A DNA stretch of 30,983 nucleotides, taken from the NCBI GenBank assembly GCA_016926985.1, contig JAFGNO010000070.1, forward strand, positions 1 to 30,983. The letters are read 5' to 3'. Source of the DNA: Anaerolineae bacterium (lineage in GTDB: Bacteria; Chloroflexota; Anaerolineae; Aggregatilineales; UBA3940). The notes under the pieces are model-generated. The model saw nothing but the letters and a program-made list of their open reading frames with translations, had not been told where the DNA came from and ran no database searches. The stretch's first letter is position 1; the number at the start of each line of letters is the position of its first letter. Shown here in pieces: positions 21,050-29,944 of the stretch. The translations under genes and the position numbers were made by a program.

Positions 21050-23305
21050 CTAATAGGCGTCCTCGTTCAGCAGGCTGCTCAGCCAGCGCAGCAGCTCAAC
21101 CAGCGACATCTGCTGCGAGCCCCGATCATCCATACTGAAAAGCCGACCCAAAGGACGCGTGTGCCGCTTGAATTCGCTGCCGTTGATCAGCCGCTCAATC
21201 CGGTTGGCCAGCGCCTCCAGGTATTCCTGAAGCGCGGCGCGTTCATTATCGCCAAGCGTATCAAAAAGAGCAATCACCTGCTGCTCAAACCGGTCGTAAT
21301 CCTCATCCCGGTATTCAGAAAGGGCTTCCTGACTCTGTTTGAGTGCATCCAGGAACCGTTCACCACCTTCTGCCTCAAGCAGCACAGTCAAAAGACTGTT
21401 GTGGCCGAAATTCTCGATAAGAACCGAAGCCGGGCCTGACGGGGGTATATACAGCAGGTCATCCAAGGCATGGATCATCTGTACCTTTTGCTGCGGATCG
21501 CCCGTCTGCCGAACCAGTTCCAGCGCCCGGTCCAGCAACGGGATAAACTGGGCACTGTCCTGGAGATCGCTCAACAGGCGCAGCACGGTGCTGAAACCGG
21601 GGGTAATATCCCCTTTTAACCAGTAACCGGCAACAGTTGCCGCGGTGCCAAACAAATCGCCGAAATATTCATAAATACGCTGGTGGATCAGACCGCCCGC
21701 CGGTGCATACATATCGGGCAGCCATCGGGTATAGATGTCCATGCTGTTCCGCACCAATGTCGGATCAAATGCAGACAGCGCGGCCACAACCCCACTGAGT
21801 TCTTCCGGGCTGCGGTTTTCCGTCATCGCTTTCAGGGCGTGGATCGCGTCCTGACTCAACCCAAGCAAGTTGTGCAGATTCACCAGTTCAACCTGCGCCG
21901 CCGGGCTGACCCGCATCCAGCCCACCATCTCGGCGGTATCAGATTCTTCAAGCCACCTGCACCAGGCATCCGCAATTGCCCCGGCAATACAGTTATCACG
22001 CAGCTTTTTCATGAACCTGCCGGCGGCAGCGGTGTCTTTCGCCAGCAGGTAACCCAGATGATCAAATCCAAGGCGGATGTAGTATGGCGCCCATACACTG
22101 AAATCGCCGTTGTAACGGATCAGGTACTGGTGAAGCAGGTCGTGGACAAACTCGCCATACCCCTCCCTGGCAAGGCTGACCAACACCGGGCGCAGTTTAT
22201 CCGGGTACCGATCAAAGTATTGCCGTTTCAGCAGCACCTCGGTGTAGTCAATCCGCTTGTTCTTGCCCGCCCACTCAAGCAGACGCACACAGTAGGTCAT
22301 GGCGCGTTCATCAGGGACAGGCGCCGGCGCGGACAGCCGCTTGAAAGCGGTATCCGGGTCAAACCTTTGCTGTAAATCAGCATCCATCAGCGCATAGCGA
22401 GCCGCCTGTCCATCCAGGGCGTTAATCTGGCGCGGCAGGCAAGCACTCACTGCCTGCCCCACCCGCAAAACACCCTCGCTGCCCTGCACCCAGGCCTCGA
22501 CAATCCGGTTAACATAATCGTTGTCCAGTTCAGTCGCCTGGATCACGGTCCCATCCCAGTTCAACAGCGGTTCATCCCCGGCAGGAAGGGTATCTTCGAA
22601 CAGAAATTTAAGCGCCGCGCGGCACTTAAGCGGGTCAAAAACAGCCGTGGCAAAGGTCAGGAAAGGCCGCATCGGTTCTGGCAGCAGCGCCACCACACCA
22701 CGTACCAGGGCGAGCCGCTCGTTGACCGCTGACGGGGCACCCGCAATACAGACGCCGCCGGTAAGAATTCCACCCAACAGCGTCTTGAGGGCCTGCTGGT
22801 TGGAAAAGAGCGCCAGGCCAGACATCTTCTCCAGGCTGGCCACATGATCTGCCGGGCCTGGCCTGGAAATGGCTTCTGTCAGCCGGGCTGGTTCCAGCGC
22901 ATAATCCCGCTGGGCGAACACCGGAAACTCACGCGAGGGATTGCCAGCAATCTGCACCAGCGCCATCACATCACCGCCAAATCGGCGCAGAATGTCCACT
23001 GGCAGGCGGATTCCATAGTAGTCCGGATAGGGATGGCCCCGGTTCATACGCGGCGCCAGCTTGGCCAGCCCCAGCACATAGGTATAGGTGTCCACCTGGA
23101 AGAGGCCATAGCTGTTCGTAAATGTACTCAGATTGACAAGCGTATGCGTCCCCAGGAACATGCTGTTAAACAACTCCTGGGCTTTAGCTTCCGAGAGACC
23201 TGTCGAAGCGGCTGTAATGATGTAGTCACTGCGGATTACAGCCTGGTCAACCAGCACGCCGCGATAGAAGATATCAAGTTGGATGGGATCGGTCATCACC
23301 GGCAT
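21050..23305 (-). CDS. GAP1-like GTPase-associated protein
   Basis: The 751-residue protein starts at ATG 23305; AAGGAG overlaps the stop of the GTPase gene, which ends one base earlier, so translation is coupled. The N-terminal domain (about 5-160) contains YVLGLAKLAPRMNRGHPYPDYYGIRLP, resembling the GAP1-N type modules that accompany small GTPases. A middle part (about 185-240, LVRGVVALLPEPMRPFLTFATAVFDP) resembles GAP1-M, with the LLP..R..L.F.T pattern. The C-terminal 450 residues are helical repeats with no motif. No catalytic site is visible. In published analyses such proteins accompany NTPases in suspected conflict or signalling systems. The family call is by sequence pattern, not a search, so moderate confidence. 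The gene order kinase-vWA, GTPase, GAP1 is the main support. Confidence 0.7.
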   Translation of the reverse strand: MPVMTDPIQLDIFYRGVLVDQAVIRSDYIITAASTGLSEAKAQELFNSMFLGTHTLVNLSTFTNSYGLFQVDTYTYVLGLAKLAPRMNRGHPYPDYYGIRLPVDILRRFGGDVMALVQIAGNPSREFPVFAQRDYALEPARLTEAISRPGPADHVASLEKMSGLALFSNQQALKTLLGGILTGGVCIAGAPSAVNERLALVRGVVALLPEPMRPFLTFATAVFDPLKCRAALKFLFEDTLPAGDEPLLNWDGTVIQATELDNDYVNRIVEAWVQGSEGVLRVGQAVSACLPRQINALDGQAARYALMDADLQQRFDPDTAFKRLSAPAPVPDERAMTYCVRLLEWAGKNKRIDYTEVLLKRQYFDRYPDKLRPVLVSLAREGYGEFVHDLLHQYLIRYNGDFSVWAPYYIRLGFDHLGYLLAKDTAAAGRFMKKLRDNCIAGAIADAWCRWLEESDTAEMVGWMRVSPAAQVELVNLHNLLGLSQDAIHALKAMTENRSPEELSGVVAALSAFDPTLVRNSMDIYTRWLPDMYAPAGGLIHQRIYEYFGDLFGTAATVAGYWLKGDITPGFSTVLRLLSDLQDSAQFIPLLDRALELVRQTGDPQQKVQMIHALDDLLYIPPSGPASVLIENFGHNSLLTVLLEAEGGERFLDALKQSQEALSEYRDEDYDRFEQQVIALFDTLGDNERAALQEYLEALANRIERLINGSEFKRHTRPLGRLFSMDDRGSQQMSLVELLRWLSSLLNEDAY

Positions 23306-23306
23306 C

Positions 23307-24167
23307 TCACTCCTTGTAATGGCGCTTCATGATCAGCCTCTGGGGGGGAGGCAGGATATGATCATCGACCCGGTCGAACAGCCAGAGCAGCGGATCAAAC
23401 AGGCGGTATGGGCGCCAGGCATCGCCGTAATCTGCCATCCGCGCAGCCTCACCCTCAACAACGATATTGGGCCGCGCCGAGCCATCAGGCGTTTCCACCC
23501 GCCCGACTGCCGATACAGCAAAGAAATGGTCATTGAAGCGGCCCTTATGCAGCTCATAAAAGTCGGCAAATCCCTGAACTTCCTCCCAGCAAAGCGCCTG
23601 GATCTGCTCCTGCCCGGCAGGCGGTGGCCAGAATCGGTCCTGGTCCACCTTGGTCAGGCAAAAAGCCAGGTAGATGGGATAGGCCTCATCAACGAAGCCC
23701 ATCAGCCGGTCCAGTGCGGCAAAATAGGTCTGCCCGGTTCCGCTCATATCCGCATCCGGATCAAGGAGGAGCAGCAGCCCGGTGCATTCACTCAGCATGT
23801 TCAGGTAGCCGCTGCGATCGGCATCGTCCATGACGTGAGCCCCGGCGGCATCAAGCATGGAGACATGGTAAGGTATGTGAGCGCGCCCGGCCTTTTTAAA
23901 GGTCATCGCGTAGATTTTGGGGTCGGCGCCCGGATCGGTGGCTGGCGGGAATATCCCCTGCAGGAATTTGTCCTCCACCTCGCGCAGGTCGCGCTGGGTG
24001 TCGGGCGTTGCCTCAAGCGTCCACCGGGCGTCCCGGCTTAATTGAGTATCCTCGGGGTTATGGGCCGCCAGCGATTGCACCCGCCGAAGGTACTGCTTCA
24101 GGGCCAGTACATAAGTAGTCTTACCTGCTTTCTCCGGCCCCCAGATACCAATATGCAGTTCGTCCAT
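23307..24167 (-). CDS. TRAFAC-type small GTPase-like protein
   Basis: The 286-residue protein has the GTPase motifs in order: G1 GPEKAGKTT (Gly10-Thr18), G3 as Asp106-Ala-Ala-Gly109 in MLDAAG, and G4 as Thr172-Lys-Val-Asp175 (TKVD). G1 and G4 are good; the G2 position is not obvious. The N-terminus MDELHIGIWGPEKAGKTTYVLALKQYL is typical of Era/DO-GTPase-like members that pair with GAP1-like proteins. The ATG at 24167 follows GAGGAG at eight bases. It is the middle gene of a three-gene operon: the kinase-vWA gene ends 18 bases upstream and the GAP1-like gene starts one base after its stop. Predicted to switch between GTP and GDP states to control the partners. Confidence 0.85.
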   Translation of the reverse strand: MDELHIGIWGPEKAGKTTYVLALKQYLRRVQSLAAHNPEDTQLSRDARWTLEATPDTQRDLREVEDKFLQGIFPPATDPGADPKIYAMTFKKAGRAHIPYHVSMLDAAGAHVMDDADRSGYLNMLSECTGLLLLLDPDADMSGTGQTYFAALDRLMGFVDEAYPIYLAFCLTKVDQDRFWPPPAGQEQIQALCWEEVQGFADFYELHKGRFNDHFFAVSAVGRVETPDGSARPNIVVEGEAARMADYGDAWRPYRLFDPLLWLFDRVDDHILPPPQRLIMKRHYKE

Positions 24168-24185
24168 CTGGTATACTCCTCGTCC

Positions 24186-26195
24186 TTACCTGATCGAGTT
24201 GGTGAATGGAACGCTGACCGGCGGTACAAACTGCCAGTCCCAGCGATTCTCTTTCCAGATATCTTTGATAAGCTTCTCGACTGCCACTTTGATCGAATAG
24301 GGATCGGATATCTCCGGGTAAGTCCGCTTGCCCGGCGCGGCATTAAGCGTCGACCACACCTCTTCGACATAGCTTTTCATGCCGGGAGCCATTGGCGGCT
24401 CAACCACCGGCCTGACCCAGACGCTCCGCCGGAAAATCTCCCTGTGTTTGAGCTGTTTTGTCGCTTCGCGCCAGTCAATATTTGCCCCAAAGGCATCCGA
24501 TGTCCAATCCAGCAGCTCGTATTTTTCTCGCTGGTCGCCTGGCGGGTGCGGCGGTGAGTTACCAACCACAACCAGATACTGCACCTTGTTCTGCCAGTTG
24601 AACCCGGCGGCCTGCGCCAGCGCCAGTTCCAGCGCATCGCAGGTATCCTGCCGGCGGAACAGACCCGCCGGCGGCAGGCGGTATTGCAGGTAAAGACGGC
24701 TGTTCTCGACCGATCCCAGCAAGGCCGGGCCGGGCATATTCACAATATCCGTAAAATCGGCCTTGGGATAATCTTCGTGTTCCCCGTAAATAATCAGGCC
24801 CACCTGCGCCGGGTACTGCTGCTCCTCGACCACATCCAGAAAGGCTTCAAGATACTGGCGTGCAACCTCGCTTTCCGGCTGTCCCATTGTCCCATCCAGG
24901 ATAAAGACCACATCCACGGGATGCGGGTAGGCTACTGCCCGCGACACTTCATCCGGCAGCGTGATGCGGTCAAGCGGCTGAATCTGGGGCAGCACTGCCT
25001 TCCCCTCCGGCTCAACATGCCACACCGGTATTCCCCGGTCATTGAACACCAGCGTAATGGTATAGGGAGAGCCATAGGCCTCAATTTCAGCAGAATAAAC
25101 CTGGTTTTCGTCCTCGTCAATGATATAGACCACAGCCTCATTGCCGTAGTCCAGCCCGGCGAAAAGCCCCGGTGTGACAAACCCATCTTCGACGCCCTCG
25201 GCAGGCATCATAGCCACCTGATGATAGTGGGCCTCCTGTCCATCGTACCAGGCTGCCTGAACAAAAAGCCGGCGCTGAAGCGGGCCTATAAAACGCACGG
25301 GTGCTGTGCTGTCATCAACAGGACGTTTTTCTTCGATTTGCTTACGAACCCGTTCCAACCCACGCAGCACATGCTCGATTCTGGGTCGCCGGGCTGGCAC
25401 TCGCGAGAGCATATCGTTGATCATCGAACGAAGGGTGTGGATGGCAGGCTCCAATCCCGGAAGAAGCCGGGGGGTTATATCCATGACCATCCCATCCTGG
25501 ATATAGGTATTCAACTCCCCCTCAGGCACTTCTTCACCCAGATAGTACGCCCCACCGGTGAAAAGAAAATAGAGTACCACGCCCGCCATGTAGATGTCGG
25601 TATGCGCGCTGATCATACCACCCCGTCCGATCTGTTCCGGGGCCACATAGCGCGGTGTGGCACCGATCACCCGGTCATACTTCTTCTCGCTGCTGATCCC
25701 AAAATCGATCAACACCGGGTGGAGCCCGTCAGCAAAGGGTTCCATGATGATGTTTTTAGGTTTGATATCGCCGTGAATGATCCCGTTGTCATGCACGATC
25801 TTAATGCCCCGGCAGATGCCTTCAGCCGTTTGCAGCAGCAGTTCCGGCCCAAGCGTCTCCCTGTCCGCAAATACGTGCAGATCGCCGCCCTGAAGCCAAT
25901 CCATGACCAGGCAATCCCGACTGTCGTGGGTCAGCAATTCCCGCACCCGGACGATATTCTGGGCCGTGATGGTCTTGAGCAGGTTGCCCTCGCGCTTGAA
26001 ATAAGCCGCGAGATCGGGCTGTTGCGCGGTCTCCGGCTTGAGTACCTTGATCGCTACATAGCCGCCCAACTGGTCGCCCTCAATAGCCGCCCTGTACACC
26101 TCGGCAAATCCGCCGATTTGGGGGGGATCGGTAGTGATCCGGTAGCGCCCTCCGATGATGGTATCCGGTCTCAGGCTGGCTGGTGATGTCTCCAT
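24186..26195 (-). CDS. Ser/Thr kinase fused to a C-terminal vWA domain
   Basis: ATG 26195 (GGGAG upstream) gives 669 residues; the longer in-frame start at 26261 is less likely. The N-terminal kinase (about 15-290) has GGFAEVYRA, AIKVL, and a catalytic loop that reads His141-Gly142-Asp143 (HGDIKPKN) in place of HRD. It has LIDFG and TPRYVAPEQ; the catalytic Asp is kept. A vWA domain begins near 430 (VDVVFILDGTMG; MIDAS Asp434 followed by Gly435, Thr436, Met437, Gly438) and is degenerate at the DxSxS motif. No membrane segment. It is first in an operon with the GTPase and GAP1-like genes. The role as sensor/scaffold for a GTPase switch is inferred. Confidence 0.9.
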   Translation of the reverse strand: METSPASLRPDTIIGGRYRITTDPPQIGGFAEVYRAAIEGDQLGGYVAIKVLKPETAQQPDLAAYFKREGNLLKTITAQNIVRVRELLTHDSRDCLVMDWLQGGDLHVFADRETLGPELLLQTAEGICRGIKIVHDNGIIHGDIKPKNIIMEPFADGLHPVLIDFGISSEKKYDRVIGATPRYVAPEQIGRGGMISAHTDIYMAGVVLYFLFTGGAYYLGEEVPEGELNTYIQDGMVMDITPRLLPGLEPAIHTLRSMINDMLSRVPARRPRIEHVLRGLERVRKQIEEKRPVDDSTAPVRFIGPLQRRLFVQAAWYDGQEAHYHQVAMMPAEGVEDGFVTPGLFAGLDYGNEAVVYIIDEDENQVYSAEIEAYGSPYTITLVFNDRGIPVWHVEPEGKAVLPQIQPLDRITLPDEVSRAVAYPHPVDVVFILDGTMGQPESEVARQYLEAFLDVVEEQQYPAQVGLIIYGEHEDYPKADFTDIVNMPGPALLGSVENSRLYLQYRLPPAGLFRRQDTCDALELALAQAAGFNWQNKVQYLVVVGNSPPHPPGDQREKYELLDWTSDAFGANIDWREATKQLKHREIFRRSVWVRPVVEPPMAPGMKSYVEEVWSTLNAAPGKRTYPEISDPYSIKVAVEKLIKDIWKENRWDWQFVPPVSVPFTNSIR

Positions 26196-26249
26196 GATCT
26201 CCCATTCTCCCGGTATGGCCCGGTGAACCAAACAGCTGAATTCCCTCCC

Positions 26250-26255
26250 ATTATA
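26250..26255 (-). promoter_or_regulatory. Candidate -10 box for the kinase-GTPase-GAP1 operon
   Basis: A perfect TATAAT on the minus strand (26255-26250), 54 bases upstream of the start codon at 26195. No good -35 box lies 16-18 bases upstream, so the promoter may need an activator. Confidence 0.4.
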
Positions 26256-26374
26256 TGCCAACTTCGGCGAATCGCCTGTCAGGAAACACGATCAAGACCC
26301 GACAGGATGCAGATACCCTCTGATACCAGATATACTTGCACCACAACCGAGCAATTCTCACTATTGGAGCCATG

Positions 26375-28201
26375 ATGCGAACACAAGTCACCGTCTGGGC
26401 CGCCCTGACACACCAGATTAAACGGCTGGAACGCCATATTACCCGCATGAAGCAGTTCGACACACGCCTGTCGAACCTGCGGCTGGCTGCGGTGATCCTC
26501 GGTGTGCCGGTGATCACCATCCTGATCCTGGCCACCCTGCCGGCAATCGCCGTGGTTGGCGCCCTGCTGATAATCGGTGGCTTTCTTGCGCTGGTGGTTG
26601 CCCACCTGCGGTTCAGAGACCGGCTGCGCCTGTGGGAAACATGGCTTCGAATCACCATCGATCATGTGGAAAGATCGCTGGCAGACACTGAAAGCCTGCC
26701 TTCCCCCAATCTGGTCCCTCCCGTGGGGCACCCGTTTGCTGATGATCTGGACGTGGCCAACCTCCACCGCCTGCTGGACACAGCGTCCACCCGCCAGGGG
26801 TCTGAACGTTTGTTTGGCTGGCTGACCACGACCTCCGCCGACCTGGAGACTATCAAGCATCGACAATCCCTGGTCAAAGAGCTGCTTCCCCGGACGCTGA
26901 TGCGCACCAGGCTTGAAGTGCTCGGACAGCTTGGGAAAGATCGCCTCCAGCATTTCCTGGACGGCAAAAGACTGGCGGAATGGGTGCAGGAACCCGTCCC
27001 CCCCCACCTCCCTACGGTGACCATCATCTTACTGGTTCTTTCTGCCGTGAATCTCACCCTGTTTATGGCCTTCACCCTGACAGGATTGACCCAGTTGCTG
27101 CCAATTGTCCTGATTCCCTGGGCGCTGTATGGCGTGTTGTTTATCAGCCAGTACAGGCAGATTGGCAGCCTCTTCCGCGAGACGACCACGCTGCTTGACC
27201 TGCTTGAAACAGCGGGACAGGTAATGCTCTATCTGGAAGATTACCCTTTCCGCCCTGATTCGGGCCTGGCCGCATTGTGTCGACCGATCACCGGGCAGCG
27301 TCCCTCCCGGCTGATCAGGCGGCTGTCGTGGATCGCCTCAGGAGCCAGCCTGCAGGGCAACCTGCTGCTCTGGTTGTTTGTCAACGCAGTTGTGCCCTGG
27401 GACCTGGTGGTTGCCGTCCTGCTGAACCGCCAGAAAGCGCTGGCAGCCCAAAGCCTGCCTGAATGGCTGGATACCTGGTATACGCTGGAAGCTCTCTGCT
27501 CGCTGGCGACCTATGCCAGCCTTCACCCGGATGTGACCTTCCCCGAAATACGTGAGGACGGACCGGTGATCGACGCCCATGCCATTGGTCATCCCCTGCT
27601 GCGCTACGTGGGCAAAGTGCGGAATAATTTCACGGTCCATCAACCCGGTGAAATCCGGCTGATCACGGGGTCGAATATGTCCGGCAAGTCCACCTTCCTG
27701 CGGACGGTAGGGATCAACCTGTGTATGGCATTTGCCGGTGCGCCGGTGGATGCAAGCGCGCTGGCAGTTCGACCGCTGCGGCTGTTCACCTGCATCCAGA
27801 TCGCCGATTCCCTGCAGGATGGGATTTCCTATTTCTATGCTGAGGTGAAGCGGTTGAAAGCCCTGCTGGATGCGCTGACCCGCCCGGATGAGCGCCCGCT
27901 GGTTTACCTGATCGACGAGATTTTCCGGGGGACCAACAACCGTGAGCGGCTGATCGGCAGCCGGGCTTATATCCAGTCGGCGGTGGGCCAGAACGGCGTC
28001 GGGCTGGTGGCCACGCATGACCTGGAGATGACACAGCTTGCCAATGCACACCCTGCTATCCACAACATGCACTTCACCGATTCAGTAGTGGATGGGCAGA
28101 TGGTGTTTGATTACATCCTGCGACCGGGAGCAAGCCCGACCACCAATGCGCTGGCGATCATGCAGATGGAGGGTTTGCCTACCGGGGAAGAGTCAGCCTG
28201 A
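26375..28201 (+). CDS. Membrane-embedded MutS-type ATPase
   Basis: The 608-residue protein starts at ATG 26375 (GGAG five bases upstream; the ATG at 26372 is too close). The C-terminal half is the MutS ATPase domain: Walker A GSNMSGKST begins at Gly432, Walker B YLIDEIFRGTNNRER follows, then VATHDLE. Unlike MutS it has hydrophobic segments at about 35-80 and about 215-265, each long enough for two membrane helices, and no mismatch-recognition domain. Such membrane MutS-like proteins are known as a distinct, poorly described group. It is divergent from the kinase-vWA operon and not obviously part of it. A DNA mismatch-repair role is unlikely. Confidence 0.88.
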   Translation: MRTQVTVWAALTHQIKRLERHITRMKQFDTRLSNLRLAAVILGVPVITILILATLPAIAVVGALLIIGGFLALVVAHLRFRDRLRLWETWLRITIDHVERSLADTESLPSPNLVPPVGHPFADDLDVANLHRLLDTASTRQGSERLFGWLTTTSADLETIKHRQSLVKELLPRTLMRTRLEVLGQLGKDRLQHFLDGKRLAEWVQEPVPPHLPTVTIILLVLSAVNLTLFMAFTLTGLTQLLPIVLIPWALYGVLFISQYRQIGSLFRETTTLLDLLETAGQVMLYLEDYPFRPDSGLAALCRPITGQRPSRLIRRLSWIASGASLQGNLLLWLFVNAVVPWDLVVAVLLNRQKALAAQSLPEWLDTWYTLEALCSLATYASLHPDVTFPEIREDGPVIDAHAIGHPLLRYVGKVRNNFTVHQPGEIRLITGSNMSGKSTFLRTVGINLCMAFAGAPVDASALAVRPLRLFTCIQIADSLQDGISYFYAEVKRLKALLDALTRPDERPLVYLIDEIFRGTNNRERLIGSRAYIQSAVGQNGVGLVATHDLEMTQLANAHPAIHNMHFTDSVVDGQMVFDYILRPGASPTTNALAIMQMEGLPTGEESA

Positions 28202-28219
28202 GCGTAGAGATGCTGGCCT

Positions 28220-28849
28220 TCAGCCTTCTTCCAGGGCGAAAGTCTGCACAAGCGCATCAAAAACCCAGCGCGCCCGGTCATAGACCGCAGGAGCGGCGGC
28301 AAACCGCATCTGGAATAAGCCGATCTCTGTATCAATGAACGCTTCATCAATGACCAGCGGGGGATAAGCCGGGTCCCAGAAAACGCGGCGATGCCGCCAG
28401 CCCGACGCAAAGCGGGTGGTGAAGGGAAACGGCTCAACAGCATACCTGCCAACCGGCGCCGGATCGTCTTCGCTTTGCTCGCGCTCCATGGTGGAAGGTG
28501 CCGGTGAGCCGGGCTCTTCCGGGTCATTATCGCCAAAGAGGTCGCCGGGATCAGCTTCCTCCGGTTCATCATCGCCCTCCGACCGTTCTATCTCACCGGA
28601 ATAAGCGTGCGAAGCCATCTCCTCTGCAGATATTCCATCGCCCAGGTGCTGGATATTGACCCGTATCCGGGTATCCGGGTCGAGATCGTAGACCAGCCTG
28701 AGCGGCGAATCTGCCTCGCCGGTTTCGGCAGCAAAGTCGGCAAACTTAGCGCCGTCCGGGTAAGCAAAATAGTAAGCAGCACCGGTATAGCGGCGAAAGC
28801 GTATATCTTCAGGAGGGCGAATAAACTCAAGCGGCGTCTTATCGGTCAT
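28220..28849 (-). CDS. Probable partner of the WXG100-metalloprotease, DcrB/PsbP-like fold possible
   Basis: ATG 28849 is chosen (AAGGA with six bases of spacing, overlapping the stop of the upstream gene); the TTG at 28855 is inside that site. The 209-residue protein has two halves joined by a ~45-residue acidic linker (about 90-135, GDDEPEEADPGDLFGDNDPEEPG). The N-half (YTGAAYYFAYPDGAKF..SPLRLVYDLDPDTRIRVNIQHLGDGI) and the C-half (YAVEPFPFTTRFASGWRHRRVFWD..GLFQMRFAAAPAVYDRARWVFDALVQTFAL) resemble the two parts of the Mog1/PsbP/DcrB fold. No signal peptide or membrane segment. Nine bases from the metalloprotease gene, so co-expressed. An immunity, chaperone or secretion-partner role is inferred. 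No family was confirmed. Confidence 0.75.
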   Translation of the reverse strand: MTDKTPLEFIRPPEDIRFRRYTGAAYYFAYPDGAKFADFAAETGEADSPLRLVYDLDPDTRIRVNIQHLGDGISAEEMASHAYSGEIERSEGDDEPEEADPGDLFGDNDPEEPGSPAPSTMEREQSEDDPAPVGRYAVEPFPFTTRFASGWRHRRVFWDPAYPPLVIDEAFIDTEIGLFQMRFAAAPAVYDRARWVFDALVQTFALEEG

Positions 28850-28858
28850 GGTCAATCC

Positions 28859-29887
28859 TTACCAGAATTTATACCAGGGGTCGTCTTTGCCATCAGGCAC
28901 TGTCACCGTCGAACGGAATTCACCGTTCGGCCTCACGTCCAGTTCAACCTCCAACCCGGTGGTTGCCCGGTCGAACTCATTCTCATAGTGGTCTTCATAG
29001 CCCGCATTCATTACAGCAGCGCGTGTCGGGCGATTCGACGAATCGTAGGCGCGCGGTGGTTCATTGCCAACCGACCATCCCCGTTCATAAGCCCGGCGCT
29101 CGCTGTCAACACGGGACTCATAGTAATCAGCCAGCTCTCGCCGCCACTGCGCCTGCCGAGCAGATGACCATCTTCGATATTGACTCTCTGAGGGCATGGT
29201 GGGCTGCGGTCGGATGCGCCCCAGCCGGTAGTCAAGGGCATGCTGCATCTCGTGTGCCAGCACCTCCGCAAGATCGCTCTCCGACTGGGCGGCAAAACCC
29301 TGCCGGCTCTGGAGGCGGATCACCCGGCTGCTATCTGCGTAATATCCCCCTGTGCCTTCCTCCATGCTGGAATACGAGATATTGACGGTCCGCTGGCCAC
29401 GGCCTGAATACCCAAACGACGTTCCATCGGGAAGCCTGAAGCGCAGCCTTGCCCGCTGCGCCTGCCTGAGCAAATCACGACCGGACGAGGTGTTCTGAAT
29501 ATAGGACATGCCATCATTGAGAGACACTGTCGGACGGGGACTTGACCGAAACCAACTGATCGGGTTCCAGAAACTATTGTCGTGGGAGGTGTATGCGCCG
29601 GACACCGTAGTGTCGCCAAAACGCTGATCCATCAGTTCCCACTGGGTGGCCTCATCGCGCATCCGCTCCGCCAGCCCGTAGCCATCTTCCATGCAGCGTT
29701 CTGCCTGCCGCACCAAATAGCCCAGATCGCCGATGAAGACCCCGCTGGCGCCGCCCTGCCATGACCCGCGCAGCAGGTCAACCACGCGGTTGAGTTCACA
29801 TCGCAGGTATTCCAGATCGTCGGCAAAATGCTCAACCTGCCGGCTGACATCGCGCACCTGGTCGCTGTTCATCTGCAATGTGGACAT
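28859..29887 (-). CDS. WXG100-like N-terminal domain fused to a HExxH metalloprotease
   Basis: The 342-residue protein starts at ATG 29887 after AGAGGGA. The first ~95 residues form a helical hairpin with Trp43-Gln-Gly45 at the turn, like the WXG100/ESAT-6 modules of type VII secretion. A Ser/Pro-rich linker follows (about 97-120). The C-terminal ~200 residues carry a zinc-protease motif His212-Glu-Met-Gln-His216 (VLAHEMQHALDY); Glu263 in SERRAYERG is a candidate third zinc ligand. No signal peptide, as expected for type VII substrates. The layout matches secreted polymorphic toxins or proteases with an N-terminal secretion module. No ESX/T7 apparatus gene is in the window. The downstream gene is probably its partner. 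Confidence 0.85.
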   Translation of the reverse strand: MSTLQMNSDQVRDVSRQVEHFADDLEYLRCELNRVVDLLRGSWQGGASGVFIGDLGYLVRQAERCMEDGYGLAERMRDEATQWELMDQRFGDTTVSGAYTSHDNSFWNPISWFRSSPRPTVSLNDGMSYIQNTSSGRDLLRQAQRARLRFRLPDGTSFGYSGRGQRTVNISYSSMEEGTGGYYADSSRVIRLQSRQGFAAQSESDLAEVLAHEMQHALDYRLGRIRPQPTMPSESQYRRWSSARQAQWRRELADYYESRVDSERRAYERGWSVGNEPPRAYDSSNRPTRAAVMNAGYEDHYENEFDRATTGLEVELDVRPNGEFRSTVTVPDGKDDPWYKFW

Positions 29888-29944
29888 AGAATCCCTCTAC
29901 AATAGTTTCGCTACGGTGGGCTAATCGCAGACCGTGATAAATGT

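Noticed and set aside
24684..26186. Long plus-strand open frame of 500 codons opposite the kinase-vWA gene
   Set aside because: It is the antisense shadow of a gene with clear kinase motifs; its translation shows no domain and there is no ribosome site.
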